The notes below the pieces were generated by a model. It searched no databases, was not told the origin of the DNA, and saw only the letters and a list, made by a program, of their open reading frames with translations. From CAXBID01 sp963815305 (GTDB lineage: Bacteria > Bacteroidota > Bacteroidia > Flavobacteriales > Flavobacteriaceae), in the NCBI GenBank assembly GCA_963815305.1, contig CAWFFW010000001.1, positions 1,240,001-1,304,000 on the forward strand: a DNA stretch of 64,000 nucleotides, written 5' to 3'. The stretch's first letter is position 1. The number at the start of each line of letters is the position of its first letter. A program made the translations under genes and the position numbers. Positions 8,598 to 17,690 of the stretch are shown here, piece after piece.

Positions 8598-10361
8598 ATG
8601 AAAATTAGTTATTTCAAAAATATCTTGTGGTTCTTTTTATTATTAGTATGTATACAGCATAAAATATATTCTCAAATTATAACTGGTGAATTAAAACAAT
8701 ACCACAAAATTACTATAACTTTTGAAGGCCCTAATTTAAAGGAAGAGCCTGATACTTATTTAGATTATAGAATGCATGTGACTTTTACAGATGCAGAAAA
8801 TCATATTTATGTAGTACCTGCATATTTTGCGGCAGACGGTAATGCCGCTGAAACATCAGCTACATGTGGTAATAAATGGCGCGTTCATTTTACACCAAAT
8901 GAAATAGGTACTTGGATCTACAAAGTTTCTTTTAGAAAAGGAAATAATATAGCAATTAGTACAAATGTAAACGAGGGTATTGCAACTTCTATAGATGGCA
9001 ATTCTGGAACAATTATTATTACCAAAACCGATAAAACAGGTCATGATTTTAGAGCAAAAGGGAAATTGCAATATGTTGATAAAGATTTTGCTCAGTTTGA
9101 CAATGGTTCTTACTATTTTGAAGTCGGAGCTGATAGTCCTGAAACTTTTTTAGAATATGAAGATTTTGATGCTACCAAAGCAAGACACGATTACTCTGAA
9201 GTTGCTTCAAACTATACTACAGGTGATCCTAGTTGGCAAGACAAAAAGGGAAAGGGAATAATAGGCGCCGTAAATTACCTTGCAAATCAAGGTATGAATG
9301 TGCATTATTTTTTAACTATGAATGCAACAGGCGATGGAAAAAATGCTTATCCTTTTCCAAATATAGAAAACTATACAACTTATGATGTTTCTAAATTAGA
9401 CCAGTGGCAAATTGTTTTTGATCATATGTATAATAAAGGTATTGTTGCTGAATTTGTTTTAAGTGAAACTGAAAACAGTAATTGGTTTGAAGATCAAGAG
9501 CAGGTATCTAGAGATAGCTTCTCAAACAGTAGAAAACTATACTATAGAGAAATTGTTGCCAGATTTGGTTATTTAAATATCATTTATAACATTGGTGAAG
9601 AAGCTAATTGGGATAATGGGGGTGATCAATTTACGGCATTACAAGTTCAAGAAGCTGCTGAGTATATTGATGCTTTAAGTCCGTATAATGATTTAATAAG
9701 TATACATAATGGACCATCAAACGATTTTACACTTTACCCAGCTTTAACAGCTTTACCAAAAACATCTGCTCTAACAACCATTTCCTTTCAGGGCAATTAC
9801 CAAACATTTTCTCATGGTCATGATGAAATAAAAACGATCAAAGATTTAGCAACTACAGATGGAAAAGAATGGATTGTGAGATATTCTGAGCCTTTTAGTA
9901 ATCATCTACCAGATATAGAGGTATGGACTAAAAACGCGCTATGGGCTAGTATTACTTCTGGAGCAGCAGGTATTCATTATTATTCTCATAACGGCGATAT
10001 AGGTGTAGACAACTATACTTTATATACGTCTTACTATCAAAGGATGGAATACGCAAAGAATTTTTTTGAAGACAATAATATTCCGTTTTGGAATTTAAAT
10101 AATAATGATTTAGCTATAAGTAGTGGTTACTTATTAACTGACAATAGTGATTATTATATAGCTTTTCTACCCAACGGCGGAACTACAACTATAGATATTT
10201 CTGGTACGGGTACATATGGTGTTAAGTGGTTTAACCCAAGAAACGGAGGTGATTTACAAAAAGGGTCTATTACGAGTGTTTCATCAGGGACAAACATATC
10301 TATTGGTAGTGCACCCAATGAGACATCTTCAAGTTGGGTAGTCTTATTAGAAAAAAAATAA
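8598..10361 (+). CDS. DUF5060 domain-containing putative glycoside hydrolase
   Basis: A 587-aa secreted protein with a signal peptide (about 1-25, ending YSQ). Residues about 30-115 form the immunoglobulin-like DUF5060 domain (GELKQYHKITITFEGP, FTPNEIGTWIYKVSF). Residues about 150-480 look like a TIM-barrel; candidate acidic catalytic residues are Glu334/Glu335 in NIGEEANW and Glu431 in RYSEPFS. The last 90 residues are a beta-domain resembling the putative collagen-binding domain found in this enzyme group (VKWFNPRNGG). Such proteins act on plant or algal polysaccharides, but the substrate is not evident, and there is no SusC/D pair nearby. It lies 31 bases upstream of miaE. Confidence 0.82.
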   Translation: MKISYFKNILWFFLLLVCIQHKIYSQIITGELKQYHKITITFEGPNLKEEPDTYLDYRMHVTFTDAENHIYVVPAYFAADGNAAETSATCGNKWRVHFTPNEIGTWIYKVSFRKGNNIAISTNVNEGIATSIDGNSGTIIITKTDKTGHDFRAKGKLQYVDKDFAQFDNGSYYFEVGADSPETFLEYEDFDATKARHDYSEVASNYTTGDPSWQDKKGKGIIGAVNYLANQGMNVHYFLTMNATGDGKNAYPFPNIENYTTYDVSKLDQWQIVFDHMYNKGIVAEFVLSETENSNWFEDQEQVSRDSFSNSRKLYYREIVARFGYLNIIYNIGEEANWDNGGDQFTALQVQEAAEYIDALSPYNDLISIHNGPSNDFTLYPALTALPKTSALTTISFQGNYQTFSHGHDEIKTIKDLATTDGKEWIVRYSEPFSNHLPDIEVWTKNALWASITSGAAGIHYYSHNGDIGVDNYTLYTSYYQRMEYAKNFFEDNNIPFWNLNNNDLAISSGYLLTDNSDYYIAFLPNGGTTTIDISGTGTYGVKWFNPRNGGDLQKGSITSVSSGTNISIGSAPNETSSSWVVLLEKK

Positions 10362-10392
10362 AATAACTACTTTTACAAAAAAAAGAAAGAGC

Positions 10393-10974
10393 ATGCTTGG
10401 TTTAAAATTAGCAACCGACCCACGTTGGGTAAATATCGTAGAATCAAATATTGAAGAAATATTGACCGACCATGCTTGGTGCGAGCAAAAAGCTGCCACG
10501 AATGCCATAACTATAATCACCCTTAATTCGGAACATGAAGATTTAGTTACCGATTTGCTCGCTTTAGCTAAAGAGGAGTTAGAGCATTTTCAAATGGTAC
10601 ACAACATGATTAAAAAACGCGGTTATAAACTGGGACGAGAGCGAAAAGACAGTTACGTTAATGAGCTTTACAAATTTATGAATAAAGGCGGTAACAGGTT
10701 GCAATGCATGGTTGACCGACTATTATTTTCTGCCATGATTGAAGCAAGAAGTTGCGAACGTTTTAAACTCCTTTCAAAAAAAATAAAAGATGCTGAACTT
10801 TCAAAGTTTTATCATGATTTAATGATAAGTGAAGCTGGACATTACACCACGTTTATTGGTTATGCGCGTCAATACGGTAAAACTATTGATGTAGATAAAC
10901 GCTGGCAAGAACTTATCGATTTTGAGGCTGAAGTGATTCAAAACTACGGAAAGTCCGAAACCATTCATGGCTAA
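10393..10974 (+). CDS. miaE: tRNA-(ms2io6A)-hydroxylase
   Basis: A 193-aa ferritin-like diiron enzyme that hydroxylates 2-methylthio-N6-isopentenyladenosine at position 37 of tRNA. The non-haem diiron ligands are visible in two helix pairs: Glu31 (WCEQKAA) with EELEHF (about 61-65), and EARSCERF (117-124) with SEAGHY (146-151). The length and the N-terminal DPRWV motif fit MiaE. It starts 31 bases after the glycoside hydrolase, and a hairpin (10978-11006) follows its stop, suggesting the transcript ends there. Confidence 0.92.
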   Translation: MLGLKLATDPRWVNIVESNIEEILTDHAWCEQKAATNAITIITLNSEHEDLVTDLLALAKEELEHFQMVHNMIKKRGYKLGRERKDSYVNELYKFMNKGGNRLQCMVDRLLFSAMIEARSCERFKLLSKKIKDAELSKFYHDLMISEAGHYTTFIGYARQYGKTIDVDKRWQELIDFEAEVIQNYGKSETIHG

Positions 10975-10977
10975 AAA

Positions 10978-11006
10978 AAGTCCAATCAAATGAATGAATT
11001 GGACTT
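10978..11006 (+). terminator. Possible terminator after miaE
   Basis: Hairpin with arms AAGTCCAAT (10978-10986) and ATTGGACTT (10998-11006), four bases after the miaE stop. The run of T after the stem is weak (CTTCTTA), so termination efficiency is uncertain. Confidence 0.55.
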
Positions 11007-11177
11007 CTTACTGATTGTAGTTTGATTGATGTTTGTTGATTTAAATAAATATAAACACAAATTAACTTGCTTACTGTTAGGGTTTTGTTAAAGAATTTCT
11101 ATTTAATGTTAATTAACATTTTTTTGTTTCACGTAATTAAGTATGACTAAAAGTTAACGGCTTTAATTAAGAATAGC

Positions 11178-11185
11178 TAAATTTG
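11178..11185 (+). promoter_or_regulatory. Candidate -7 box for mutS2
   Basis: TAAATTTG matches the Bacteroidota -7 consensus TAnnTTTG and ends 16 bases before the mutS2 ATG. A clear -33 TTTG was not found at the usual spacing, so this is a partial match. Confidence 0.4.
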
Positions 11186-11201
11186 CTAACCTATTTAAGC
11201 T

Positions 11202-13379
11202 ATGAAAAATCAATTTATTCACATTCACGAAAAAACACTACAAGATTTAGAGTTCAAAACCGTTTTACAACAAGTTAGCGAGCTCTGTGTTACGCCTTTA
11301 GGTAATGAAAAAGGATTACATATTTTGCCTTTTAAAACTCGTGAAGAATTGCAAATTGCCCTGAACCTTGTTAATGAATACCTATCATCGTATTATAACG
11401 ACAATAGAATTCCAAACCATGGTTTTGATGCGATAACTAAAGAACTAACCTTATTGCGCATTGAAAACACTTATTTAGAAGTACATGCCCTAAAAAAAAT
11501 AGTCTCAATATCCATAACGGCTAACGATATTGTTAATTACTTAAAGAAATTTGAGGAGTACTACCCCAATTTAAACCATTTTGCCTCTCATATTGAAGTC
11601 ACAAAAGTTATTATTGAAAAAGTTGATGCTATTGTTGACCGCTTTGGTGATATAAAAGATAATGCTTCAGTACTACTTTCTCAGTTAAGGCAGTCTTTAA
11701 ATAAAATAAAAGGTAAAATAAATACAAGTTTTAGTTCTGCTCTAAACACCTATCACAATCTGGAGTATTTAGATGATATACGAGAATCAGTAGTCGATAA
11801 TAAGCGTGTTTTGGCTGTAAAAGCCATGTACAGACGCAAGGTTAAAGGAGCTATTATGGGTGGGAGCAAAACTGGAAGTATTGTTTATATTGAGCCCGAA
11901 ACCACTTTACAACATACCCGAGAACTTAATAATTTGGAGTACGAAGAACATGAAGAAGTGATTCGTATTTTAAAAGAAGTTACTAATTTTATTCGTCCGT
12001 TTTTATCTTTATTAGAGCATTACCAATCTTTTTTAATAGACATTGATGTTATTTCCGCAAAAGCGAAATACGCCAAATCTATGAATGCCATTCTTCCAGA
12101 ATTTTCAGAAGATAGAAACCTGTTTTTACGAGATGCTTATCACCCACTACTCTATTTAAACAATTTAGAAAATAAAGAAAAAACGTTTCCGCAGACTATT
12201 AAATTAAAAGAAGATAGTCGAATCATTGTTATTTCAGGTCCCAATGCAGGGGGTAAAAGTATCACCTTAAAAACGGTTGGTTTATTACAGGTTATGCTAC
12301 AAAGTGGTATGCTAATTCCCGTACACGAACGTAGTAAAGTATGTTTATTTGATAGAATTTTAAGTGATATTGGCGATAATCAATCTATAGAAAATCATTT
12401 AAGCACGTACAGTTACCGCTTAAAACAAATGAATTATTTCTTGAAGAAGTGCAACAAAAACACACTCTTTTTAATTGACGAATTTGGCACAGGTAGTGAC
12501 CCAGAACTTGGTGGTGCTTTAGCTGAAACTTTTTTAGAAGAGTTTTACCATCGTGAAGCCTATGGTATTATTACAACGCATTATTCAAACTTAAAAATAT
12601 TAGCTAACGAGTTGCCCTTTATGTTAAACGCAAACATGTTATTTGATGAGCGCACTTTAGAACCACTTTTTAAATTGGTTATCGGTCAAGCCGGAAGTAG
12701 TTTTACGTTTGAAGTCGCTCAGAAAAACGGTATTCCGTATAGTTTAATCAATCGGGCTAAAAAGAAAATTGAACGCAGCAAAGTACGTTTTGATGCCACT
12801 ATTGCAAAACTTCAAAAGGAACGTTCTAAATTAGAAAAAACAGGACAATCGCTTAAACTTAATGAGAAAAAGAAAAGCGAAGAAGCTGATAAACTTGAAG
12901 AAATTAACGCTAAAATTCAAAAAAAATTAGAAAGCTACCAAGAATTATACGATAGCAACCAGCGTTTAATTTATTTAGGACAAAAAGTAAATGATATTGC
13001 TGAGAAGTACTTCAACAATAAGCAAAAACGCGAATTGATGGCTGAACTTTTTAAAGTGGTTCAAATAGAAAATTCTAAGCGTAAAAAAGTATCTGCTAAA
13101 CAGCAAAAAGTTATAAAAGCCAAAGAAACTCAAGTAAAACAAGAAGCTGAAAAGAAAGTTGAAGTGATTCGACAAAAGAAAAAAGCAGAAAAACAAAAAG
13201 CTGTTGAACAACCCAAACCAAAAGCGATTATAAGACTTGGAGATCGTGTAAGAATGCATGATGGGAGAGCTATTGGTACTATTGATAAAATTGAAAAAAA
13301 TAAAGCTGTAGTTAATTACGGTATGTTTACCACAAATGTGAGTATCGAACAATTAGAACTTGTTGAAGCCAAAAAATAA
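11202..13379 (+). CDS. mutS2: Endonuclease MutS2-like protein without Smr domain
   Basis: A 725-aa protein with MutS2 architecture: helical core/clamp (about 1-320), ABC-type ATPase with Walker A GPNAGGKS at 346-353, and Walker B followed by the signature (LFLIDEFGTGSDPELGGALAE) and TTHYSNLK. A long charged coiled coil (about 510-665) follows, then a small beta/KOW-like domain (IRLGDRVRMHDGRAIGTI). MutS2 of Firmicutes ends in an Smr nuclease domain; none is present here, which fits Bacteroidota where Smr is often a separate gene. Roles proposed for the family are anti-recombination and rescue of collided ribosomes. The stop overlaps the next start by one base (TAATG). Confidence 0.9.
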   Translation: MKNQFIHIHEKTLQDLEFKTVLQQVSELCVTPLGNEKGLHILPFKTREELQIALNLVNEYLSSYYNDNRIPNHGFDAITKELTLLRIENTYLEVHALKKIVSISITANDIVNYLKKFEEYYPNLNHFASHIEVTKVIIEKVDAIVDRFGDIKDNASVLLSQLRQSLNKIKGKINTSFSSALNTYHNLEYLDDIRESVVDNKRVLAVKAMYRRKVKGAIMGGSKTGSIVYIEPETTLQHTRELNNLEYEEHEEVIRILKEVTNFIRPFLSLLEHYQSFLIDIDVISAKAKYAKSMNAILPEFSEDRNLFLRDAYHPLLYLNNLENKEKTFPQTIKLKEDSRIIVISGPNAGGKSITLKTVGLLQVMLQSGMLIPVHERSKVCLFDRILSDIGDNQSIENHLSTYSYRLKQMNYFLKKCNKNTLFLIDEFGTGSDPELGGALAETFLEEFYHREAYGIITTHYSNLKILANELPFMLNANMLFDERTLEPLFKLVIGQAGSSFTFEVAQKNGIPYSLINRAKKKIERSKVRFDATIAKLQKERSKLEKTGQSLKLNEKKKSEEADKLEEINAKIQKKLESYQELYDSNQRLIYLGQKVNDIAEKYFNNKQKRELMAELFKVVQIENSKRKKVSAKQQKVIKAKETQVKQEAEKKVEVIRQKKKAEKQKAVEQPKPKAIIRLGDRVRMHDGRAIGTIDKIEKNKAVVNYGMFTTNVSIEQLELVEAKK

Positions 13380-13792
13380 TGAATATTCCAAAAAACAAAA
13401 AACTAATCCTTTTTGATGGAGTTTGTAACCTATGCAACGCCTCAGTGCAGTATGTAATAAAACATGATAAGCACAATGTATTCATGTTTACCGCATTACA
13501 AAGCCAATTTGGACAGCAACTTATAAACGAATTTAATATTGACACCTCCAAATTAGATTCTATATTACTTTACACACCCGAAAAAGGTATTGACTATAAA
13601 TCTACAGCCGCTTTAAAAATTGCAACAAAGCTTGGTTTTCCTATAAATTTAATGTGTGTGTTTTTTATTATACCCCCATTTATTCGCCATTGGGTTTATG
13701 ACTTTATTGCTAAAAACCGTTACAAATGGTTTGGTAAACAAGAGGCTTGTATGATTCCTTCACCAGAATTGAAGAGTAAGTTTTTAGAGTGA
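13379..13792 (+). CDS. DCC family thiol-disulfide oxidoreductase (DUF393)
   Basis: A 137-aa protein with the DUF393 hallmark near the N terminus, LILFDGVCNLCN, whose Cys-x-x-Cys-like pair gives the family its thiol-disulfide oxidoreductase name. FTALQSQFGQ, YKSTAALKI and a hydrophobic stretch around residues 83-100 (CVFFIIPPFIRHWVYDFIA) are typical. It is translationally coupled to mutS2 through a one-base TAATG overlap. The substrate is unknown for the whole family. Confidence 0.87.
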   Translation: MNIPKNKKLILFDGVCNLCNASVQYVIKHDKHNVFMFTALQSQFGQQLINEFNIDTSKLDSILLYTPEKGIDYKSTAALKIATKLGFPINLMCVFFIIPPFIRHWVYDFIAKNRYKWFGKQEACMIPSPELKSKFLE

Positions 13793-13923
13793 TAGTGTTT
13801 TTATTTGCACTTATACTATCATTTCTAATACCTAATAAAGTTTTAGTTTTCAAAACGAAAAGAATTTATACTCTTACGCAACCAAAACAGAATTTACTCA
13901 TCTAGTAAGAAACTTCAATAACT

Positions 13924-14355
13924 ATGATAAAGAAATTAGCCTATTTTGCAATGATTACCCTATTTATATGCTGTAAAAGTGATAATGACACTCCTGATTG
14001 TTCGGCAGTAACTTGTATTGTACCACATTTTATGATTAATATGATTAATGACACAACCAAAGAAAATTTCATCATTCAAAATAGCTTATCAGAAGGAAAC
14101 ATTACAATTCAAGATGCTTCAGAAAACCAAATAAAATTTAGTATCATTGAAAGTAATGGTTTCTTATTTATTGAGAAGAAGAATCAATCGGGAGCTCTTG
14201 AAATTTTTATTAATTCTGAAATAGTTGCCAATGTTTCTTATAATACATCTCTTCCAAAAACCAATGAATGTTGTGATTTTGGCGACCTAATGAATGTTAT
14301 AGTTGAAGGTAAAACATTTGAAGTAGAAAATAACTTAATTACAATTTATTTATAA
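13924..14355 (+). CDS. Hypothetical lipoprotein
   Basis: A 143-aa protein with a type II signal peptide (MIKKLAYFAMITLFICC; lipidated Cys at 17 or 16). The short mature part contains several Cys residues (CSAVTC near the N terminus, ECC near residue 117) that may form disulfides. It is predicted beta-rich and may be surface-exposed or periplasmic. I do not recognise the family. It stands alone in a stretch of intergenic repeats. Confidence 0.7.
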   Translation: MIKKLAYFAMITLFICCKSDNDTPDCSAVTCIVPHFMINMINDTTKENFIIQNSLSEGNITIQDASENQIKFSIIESNGFLFIEKKNQSGALEIFINSEIVANVSYNTSLPKTNECCDFGDLMNVIVEGKTFEVENNLITIYL

Positions 14356-14384
14356 ACTTAAGATAAGTTAGTTGTGTGATTTCT

Positions 14385-14525
14385 CTTTGCGTTCGAAATG
14401 ACTGAAGAACTCTTTTAAAACATGTGTTAAAAACTCGTTTAAAATACGTACAAACACGTATTGAATATTTAGTTTGAAAATTCTAACTTCGCTTACTTGT
14501 GCTGAACTTGTTTCAGTATCATCAG
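14385..14525. repeat. Fragments of dispersed flavobacterial repeats
   Basis: In the intergenic gap before the decarboxylase, a TTTCTCTTTGCGTTCGAAATGAC-like segment (14389-14412) and a small palindrome CTGAA-CTTGT-TTCAG (about 14503-14517) resemble short repeats that occur many times in flavobacterial genomes. Copy number cannot be checked within the window, where each occurs once. Confidence 0.4.
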
Positions 14526-14587
14526 ATATAAAACATTAAAACGATTTTATATCATGTCGTTGTAAAACATTAAGTAAAACAATCAGA

Positions 14588-16075
14588 ATGACGAACAAAA
14601 GAGAAAATTCAATTGATATTAATAAGAAAGAATTTCAAGAAATTGGTTATAAACTCATTGACACGATTTCTAATTTTTTTGATGTGATTTCTGAAAAACC
14701 AGTTACAACGACCAAGTCACCAAAAGAATTACAAAAAGTATTGGGCAATTCATCCTTACCTGAATATGGATTGCCAGTAGAAGAATTACTCTCTTCCACT
14801 TCAAAATTATTATTTGACCATTCTTTATTTAATGGTCATCCAAAATTTTTCGGGTTTATCACGTCATCGGCAGCGCCAATTGGAGCTTTGGCAGATTTGT
14901 TGGCTTCTTCTGTTAACGCAAATGTTGGTGGACAAATATTAAGTCCAATGGCTACAGAAATAGAAAAACAAACTATTAAGTGGTTGGCTGAATTTATTGG
15001 TGTTTCACCAAACTATGGAGGCATTTTAGTTAGTGGAGGAAACATGGCGAATTTTACTGCTTTTTTAGCTGCAAGAACTGCTAAGGCGCCTAAAAACATT
15101 AAAGAAAATGGTCTTTCAAACTCTTCGAAAAAGTTAATGACATACTGTTCAAAATCTACACATACATGGATTGACAAAGCAGCCATTTTATTTGGACATG
15201 GCACCAAGTCCATACGTTGGATACCAACTGACTCGTCTAATAAAATGAATAATCACATTTTAGAGCAAACCATAAAAGATGATTTTAAAGATGGTCATCA
15301 ACCATTTATGGTTGTAGGTACCGCGGGAGACGTAAGCACAGGTGTTGTTGATAATCTTGAAGCTATTGCTACTATTTGTAAAGCACATGATTTATGGTTT
15401 CATATAGATGGTGCCTATGGTATTCCTGCTGCTGTTATTCCTGAACTAAAAGAATTATTTGCAGGTATAAAAGAAGCGGACTCTATTGCCCTTGATCCTC
15501 ATAAATGGTTATATAGTCCATTAGAAGCAGGTTGTACTTTGGTGAAAAACCCAAAGCATCTTATAGACACCTATAGTTCACATCCAGAATATTACAATTT
15601 CAGTTTAACTGAAGAGGGTGGCTCTCTAAATTTCTTTGAATATGGACTTCAGAACTCTCGAGGTTTCAGAGCCTTAAAGGTATGGCTTGCGTTACAACAA
15701 ATTGGAAGTAGTGGTTATGCAAAGCTTATAAGAGAAGATATAGAATTATCAAAATATTTCTTCAATCTGGCAGAAAATCACACAGAATTAGAGCCAATAA
15801 CTCAAAATTTAAGCATTACTACACTTAGATATATCCCGAAAAATTTCGAAGAAAAAGGTGAAAAAAGAGAAGCGTATTTAAATACTTTAAATGAAGCATT
15901 ATTGAATGAATTGCAAAAAGGTGGAGAAATGTTTTTATCAAATGCCATAGTAGTAAAAAAATATTGCCTGAGAACATGTATTGTAAACTTTAGAACTACA
16001 AAAAAAGATATAGAAGAGTGCATTGAAATAATAGTCAAAGAAGGCAGAAAAAAACACTTATCACTTCAAGATTAA
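14588..16075 (+). CDS. PLP-dependent amino acid decarboxylase (group II)
   Basis: A 495-aa protein of the glutamate/aromatic-L-amino-acid decarboxylase superfamily. PLP would be bound by Lys306 in ALDPHKWLYSP; WFHIDGAYG (about 270-278) supplies the Asp that contacts the pyridine nitrogen, and GGNMANFTAFLAAR is the phosphate-binding region. It is expected to be a cytosolic homodimer releasing CO2 from an amino acid, but the substrate (aromatic amino acid, glutamate, diaminobutyrate or another) cannot be read from the motifs. It stands alone on the plus strand, followed by a 320-base gap with an inverted-repeat element. No amine transporter is adjacent. Confidence 0.88.
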   Translation: MTNKRENSIDINKKEFQEIGYKLIDTISNFFDVISEKPVTTTKSPKELQKVLGNSSLPEYGLPVEELLSSTSKLLFDHSLFNGHPKFFGFITSSAAPIGALADLLASSVNANVGGQILSPMATEIEKQTIKWLAEFIGVSPNYGGILVSGGNMANFTAFLAARTAKAPKNIKENGLSNSSKKLMTYCSKSTHTWIDKAAILFGHGTKSIRWIPTDSSNKMNNHILEQTIKDDFKDGHQPFMVVGTAGDVSTGVVDNLEAIATICKAHDLWFHIDGAYGIPAAVIPELKELFAGIKEADSIALDPHKWLYSPLEAGCTLVKNPKHLIDTYSSHPEYYNFSLTEEGGSLNFFEYGLQNSRGFRALKVWLALQQIGSSGYAKLIREDIELSKYFFNLAENHTELEPITQNLSITTLRYIPKNFEEKGEKREAYLNTLNEALLNELQKGGEMFLSNAIVVKKYCLRTCIVNFRTTKKDIEECIEIIVKEGRKKHLSLQD

Positions 16076-16161
16076 CAACACCAGAAAAAGAACGAAGTGA
16101 TAGTAAAAATTATAGAGATTAAAATTTAATAAAAGTCGAACTTAAGCCGTTTAAAGTTTTA

Positions 16162-16319
16162 TTGCAAGTAATCGCATGCCTTTTTATATATGGGTTTCCC
16201 CAAAGACAATCGATTTTTTGCTATATTGGTTGCTGAAAATCGCAGCAAACCTCACACGCGGTCCGTTATGTGCAATTACTTAAAGAAGAAATCTTACTAC
16301 TTTCTGAAGCATGCGGATT
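16162..16319. repeat. Long imperfect inverted-repeat element (attC-like)
   Basis: This makes up most of the gap 16076-16397. Facing blocks pair: TTGCAAGTAAT with ATTACTT, and AATCGCATGC (about 16170) with GCATGCGGATT (about 16309). CGTTATG at 16264-16270 is the same motif that ends the repeats before 20763 and 21651. It resembles the boundary of an integron-type cassette, but the middle part is unrelated to those at 20.6-22.3 kb. No coding capacity was seen. Confidence 0.4.
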
Positions 16320-16397
16320 GAGTTTCTTTTGGAAAATTTTTAAAATTAAAATTTCCAGATAATTAAATATTATAACAAAAATGAATAAAAATAGTTA

Positions 16398-17549
16398 ATG
16401 GATAAATTTTCAATAATAGGATTTATAACCTTAATAATTCTCTTTGTTTCAATACTCTTCGCATTCTTCTTACTTACTGTTAGAACAAAAAATAAATTAA
16501 GTAACAATCTTCTCGCAACCTACTTTATTATCTTCTCTATTCATTTTAGTGCATACTTCTATACTCAGTATATCGAGCTACCCTTGGTTATAGAAATGCT
16601 AAGAGACAATATTATATGGATGTTAAGTCCTATTTTATTTTTATACCTCCTATCAAATATCTATTCTGATTTTAAATTTCGCCTTATTCATTTACTACAC
16701 TTATTACCTTTTGTTTTAGAAATAATACTGTATACACCAAGATTCTATGGCGTAAGTGAGTCTAAAAGAATGATTTTTAGCGAAAATTATCAAGAACAAC
16801 CTGAAGTGACAATTTCAATAATATTTAATATTATAGTTTCCGTATTTTATTTGATTTTAATGTTTATCGAACTAAAAAAATACAAATATTTACTTAAAGA
16901 AAATTATTCAAATACTTCAATTTTTAATTATAAATGGCTTTATCAATTAACTTTATTCATCACATTTATTTTTATTTTTTCTCAATTTAAGCAAGTATAT
17001 AAATTGATTGATGGTCATGACTTACAAGTATTAAATATAATGCGGTTGATATTAACATTGCTGCTATTAGGTCTTTTATCTTGGATCGTATTAAAAAGCA
17101 TGTATTATCCAGAATTATTTAAGTCAATCGATACTGATCATAAATTAATAAAACCTTTTATTACTAAAAAAGCTATAGATGTCCATCAAAATGATAATGT
17201 AAATGTTTTAGTTGAATTAAAAATTAAAAAACTACAAAAATTCATGGAAGATCAAGAACCATTTCTTGATGCTACTCTTACTATTCAAAAATTGGCAAAT
17301 CAATTTAATATGCCAGCTAAAGAACTTTCTATACTTATCAATCATCATTTAGATCAACATTTTTTTGACTTTATCACAAACTATCGTATCAAAAAAGCAA
17401 TCACTTTGTTTAAAGAACCATCAAACAAAAAGGTAACCGTTTTAGAAGTTCTGTACGATGTAGGTTTTAATTCGAAGTCTCCTTTTAATAAAGCTTTTAA
17501 AAAGCACACGGGACTCACTCCAACTGATTTTCGCATAAAACACACGTAA
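16398..17549 (+). CDS. Membrane-bound AraC family transcriptional regulator
   Basis: A 383-aa protein with an N-terminal membrane domain of about six or seven hydrophobic helices (residues 5-28, 38-58, 72-90, 98-112, 140-160, 178-198, 212-233) and a C-terminal AraC/HTH_18 domain (about 280-383). The DNA-binding part shows the first helix-turn-helix (LTIQKLANQFNMPAKELSILIN) and the second (VLEVLYDVGFNSKSPFNKAFKKHTGLTPTDFR). This architecture is common in flavobacteria. A likely target is the serine hydrolase gene 140 bases downstream on the same strand, but only position supports that. A strong hairpin follows its stop. Confidence 0.88.
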   Translation: MDKFSIIGFITLIILFVSILFAFFLLTVRTKNKLSNNLLATYFIIFSIHFSAYFYTQYIELPLVIEMLRDNIIWMLSPILFLYLLSNIYSDFKFRLIHLLHLLPFVLEIILYTPRFYGVSESKRMIFSENYQEQPEVTISIIFNIIVSVFYLILMFIELKKYKYLLKENYSNTSIFNYKWLYQLTLFITFIFIFSQFKQVYKLIDGHDLQVLNIMRLILTLLLLGLLSWIVLKSMYYPELFKSIDTDHKLIKPFITKKAIDVHQNDNVNVLVELKIKKLQKFMEDQEPFLDATLTIQKLANQFNMPAKELSILINHHLDQHFFDFITNYRIKKAITLFKEPSNKKVTVLEVLYDVGFNSKSPFNKAFKKHTGLTPTDFRIKHT

Positions 17550-17580
17550 TCAATTAATTGAAATAAAGTTGTACGTCTAT

Positions 17581-17629
17581 AAAAAAAGTGACACGCTTTT
17601 CTTATGTAAAAAAGCGTGTCACTTTTTTT
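17581..17629. terminator. Strong bidirectional hairpin terminator
   Basis: A perfect 20-bp stem: AAAAAAAGTGACACGCTTTT at 17581-17600 pairs with 17610-17629, ending in seven T. It closes the AraC-type gene. An 11-base direct repeat AGTTGTACGTC lies on both sides (17567-17577 and 17630-17640), which is odd for a plain terminator. Confidence 0.85.
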
Positions 17630-17690
17630 AGTTGTACGTCCTCGTAACAGTTTTATTTCACTTTTGCTTTGAACTTAAAACAAAACAAAA

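Noticed and set aside
12975..13352. 125-codon frame opposite the mutS2 coiled coil
   Set aside because: Antisense shadow of a Lys/Glu-rich coiled coil; hydrophobic low-complexity product and no independent signals.
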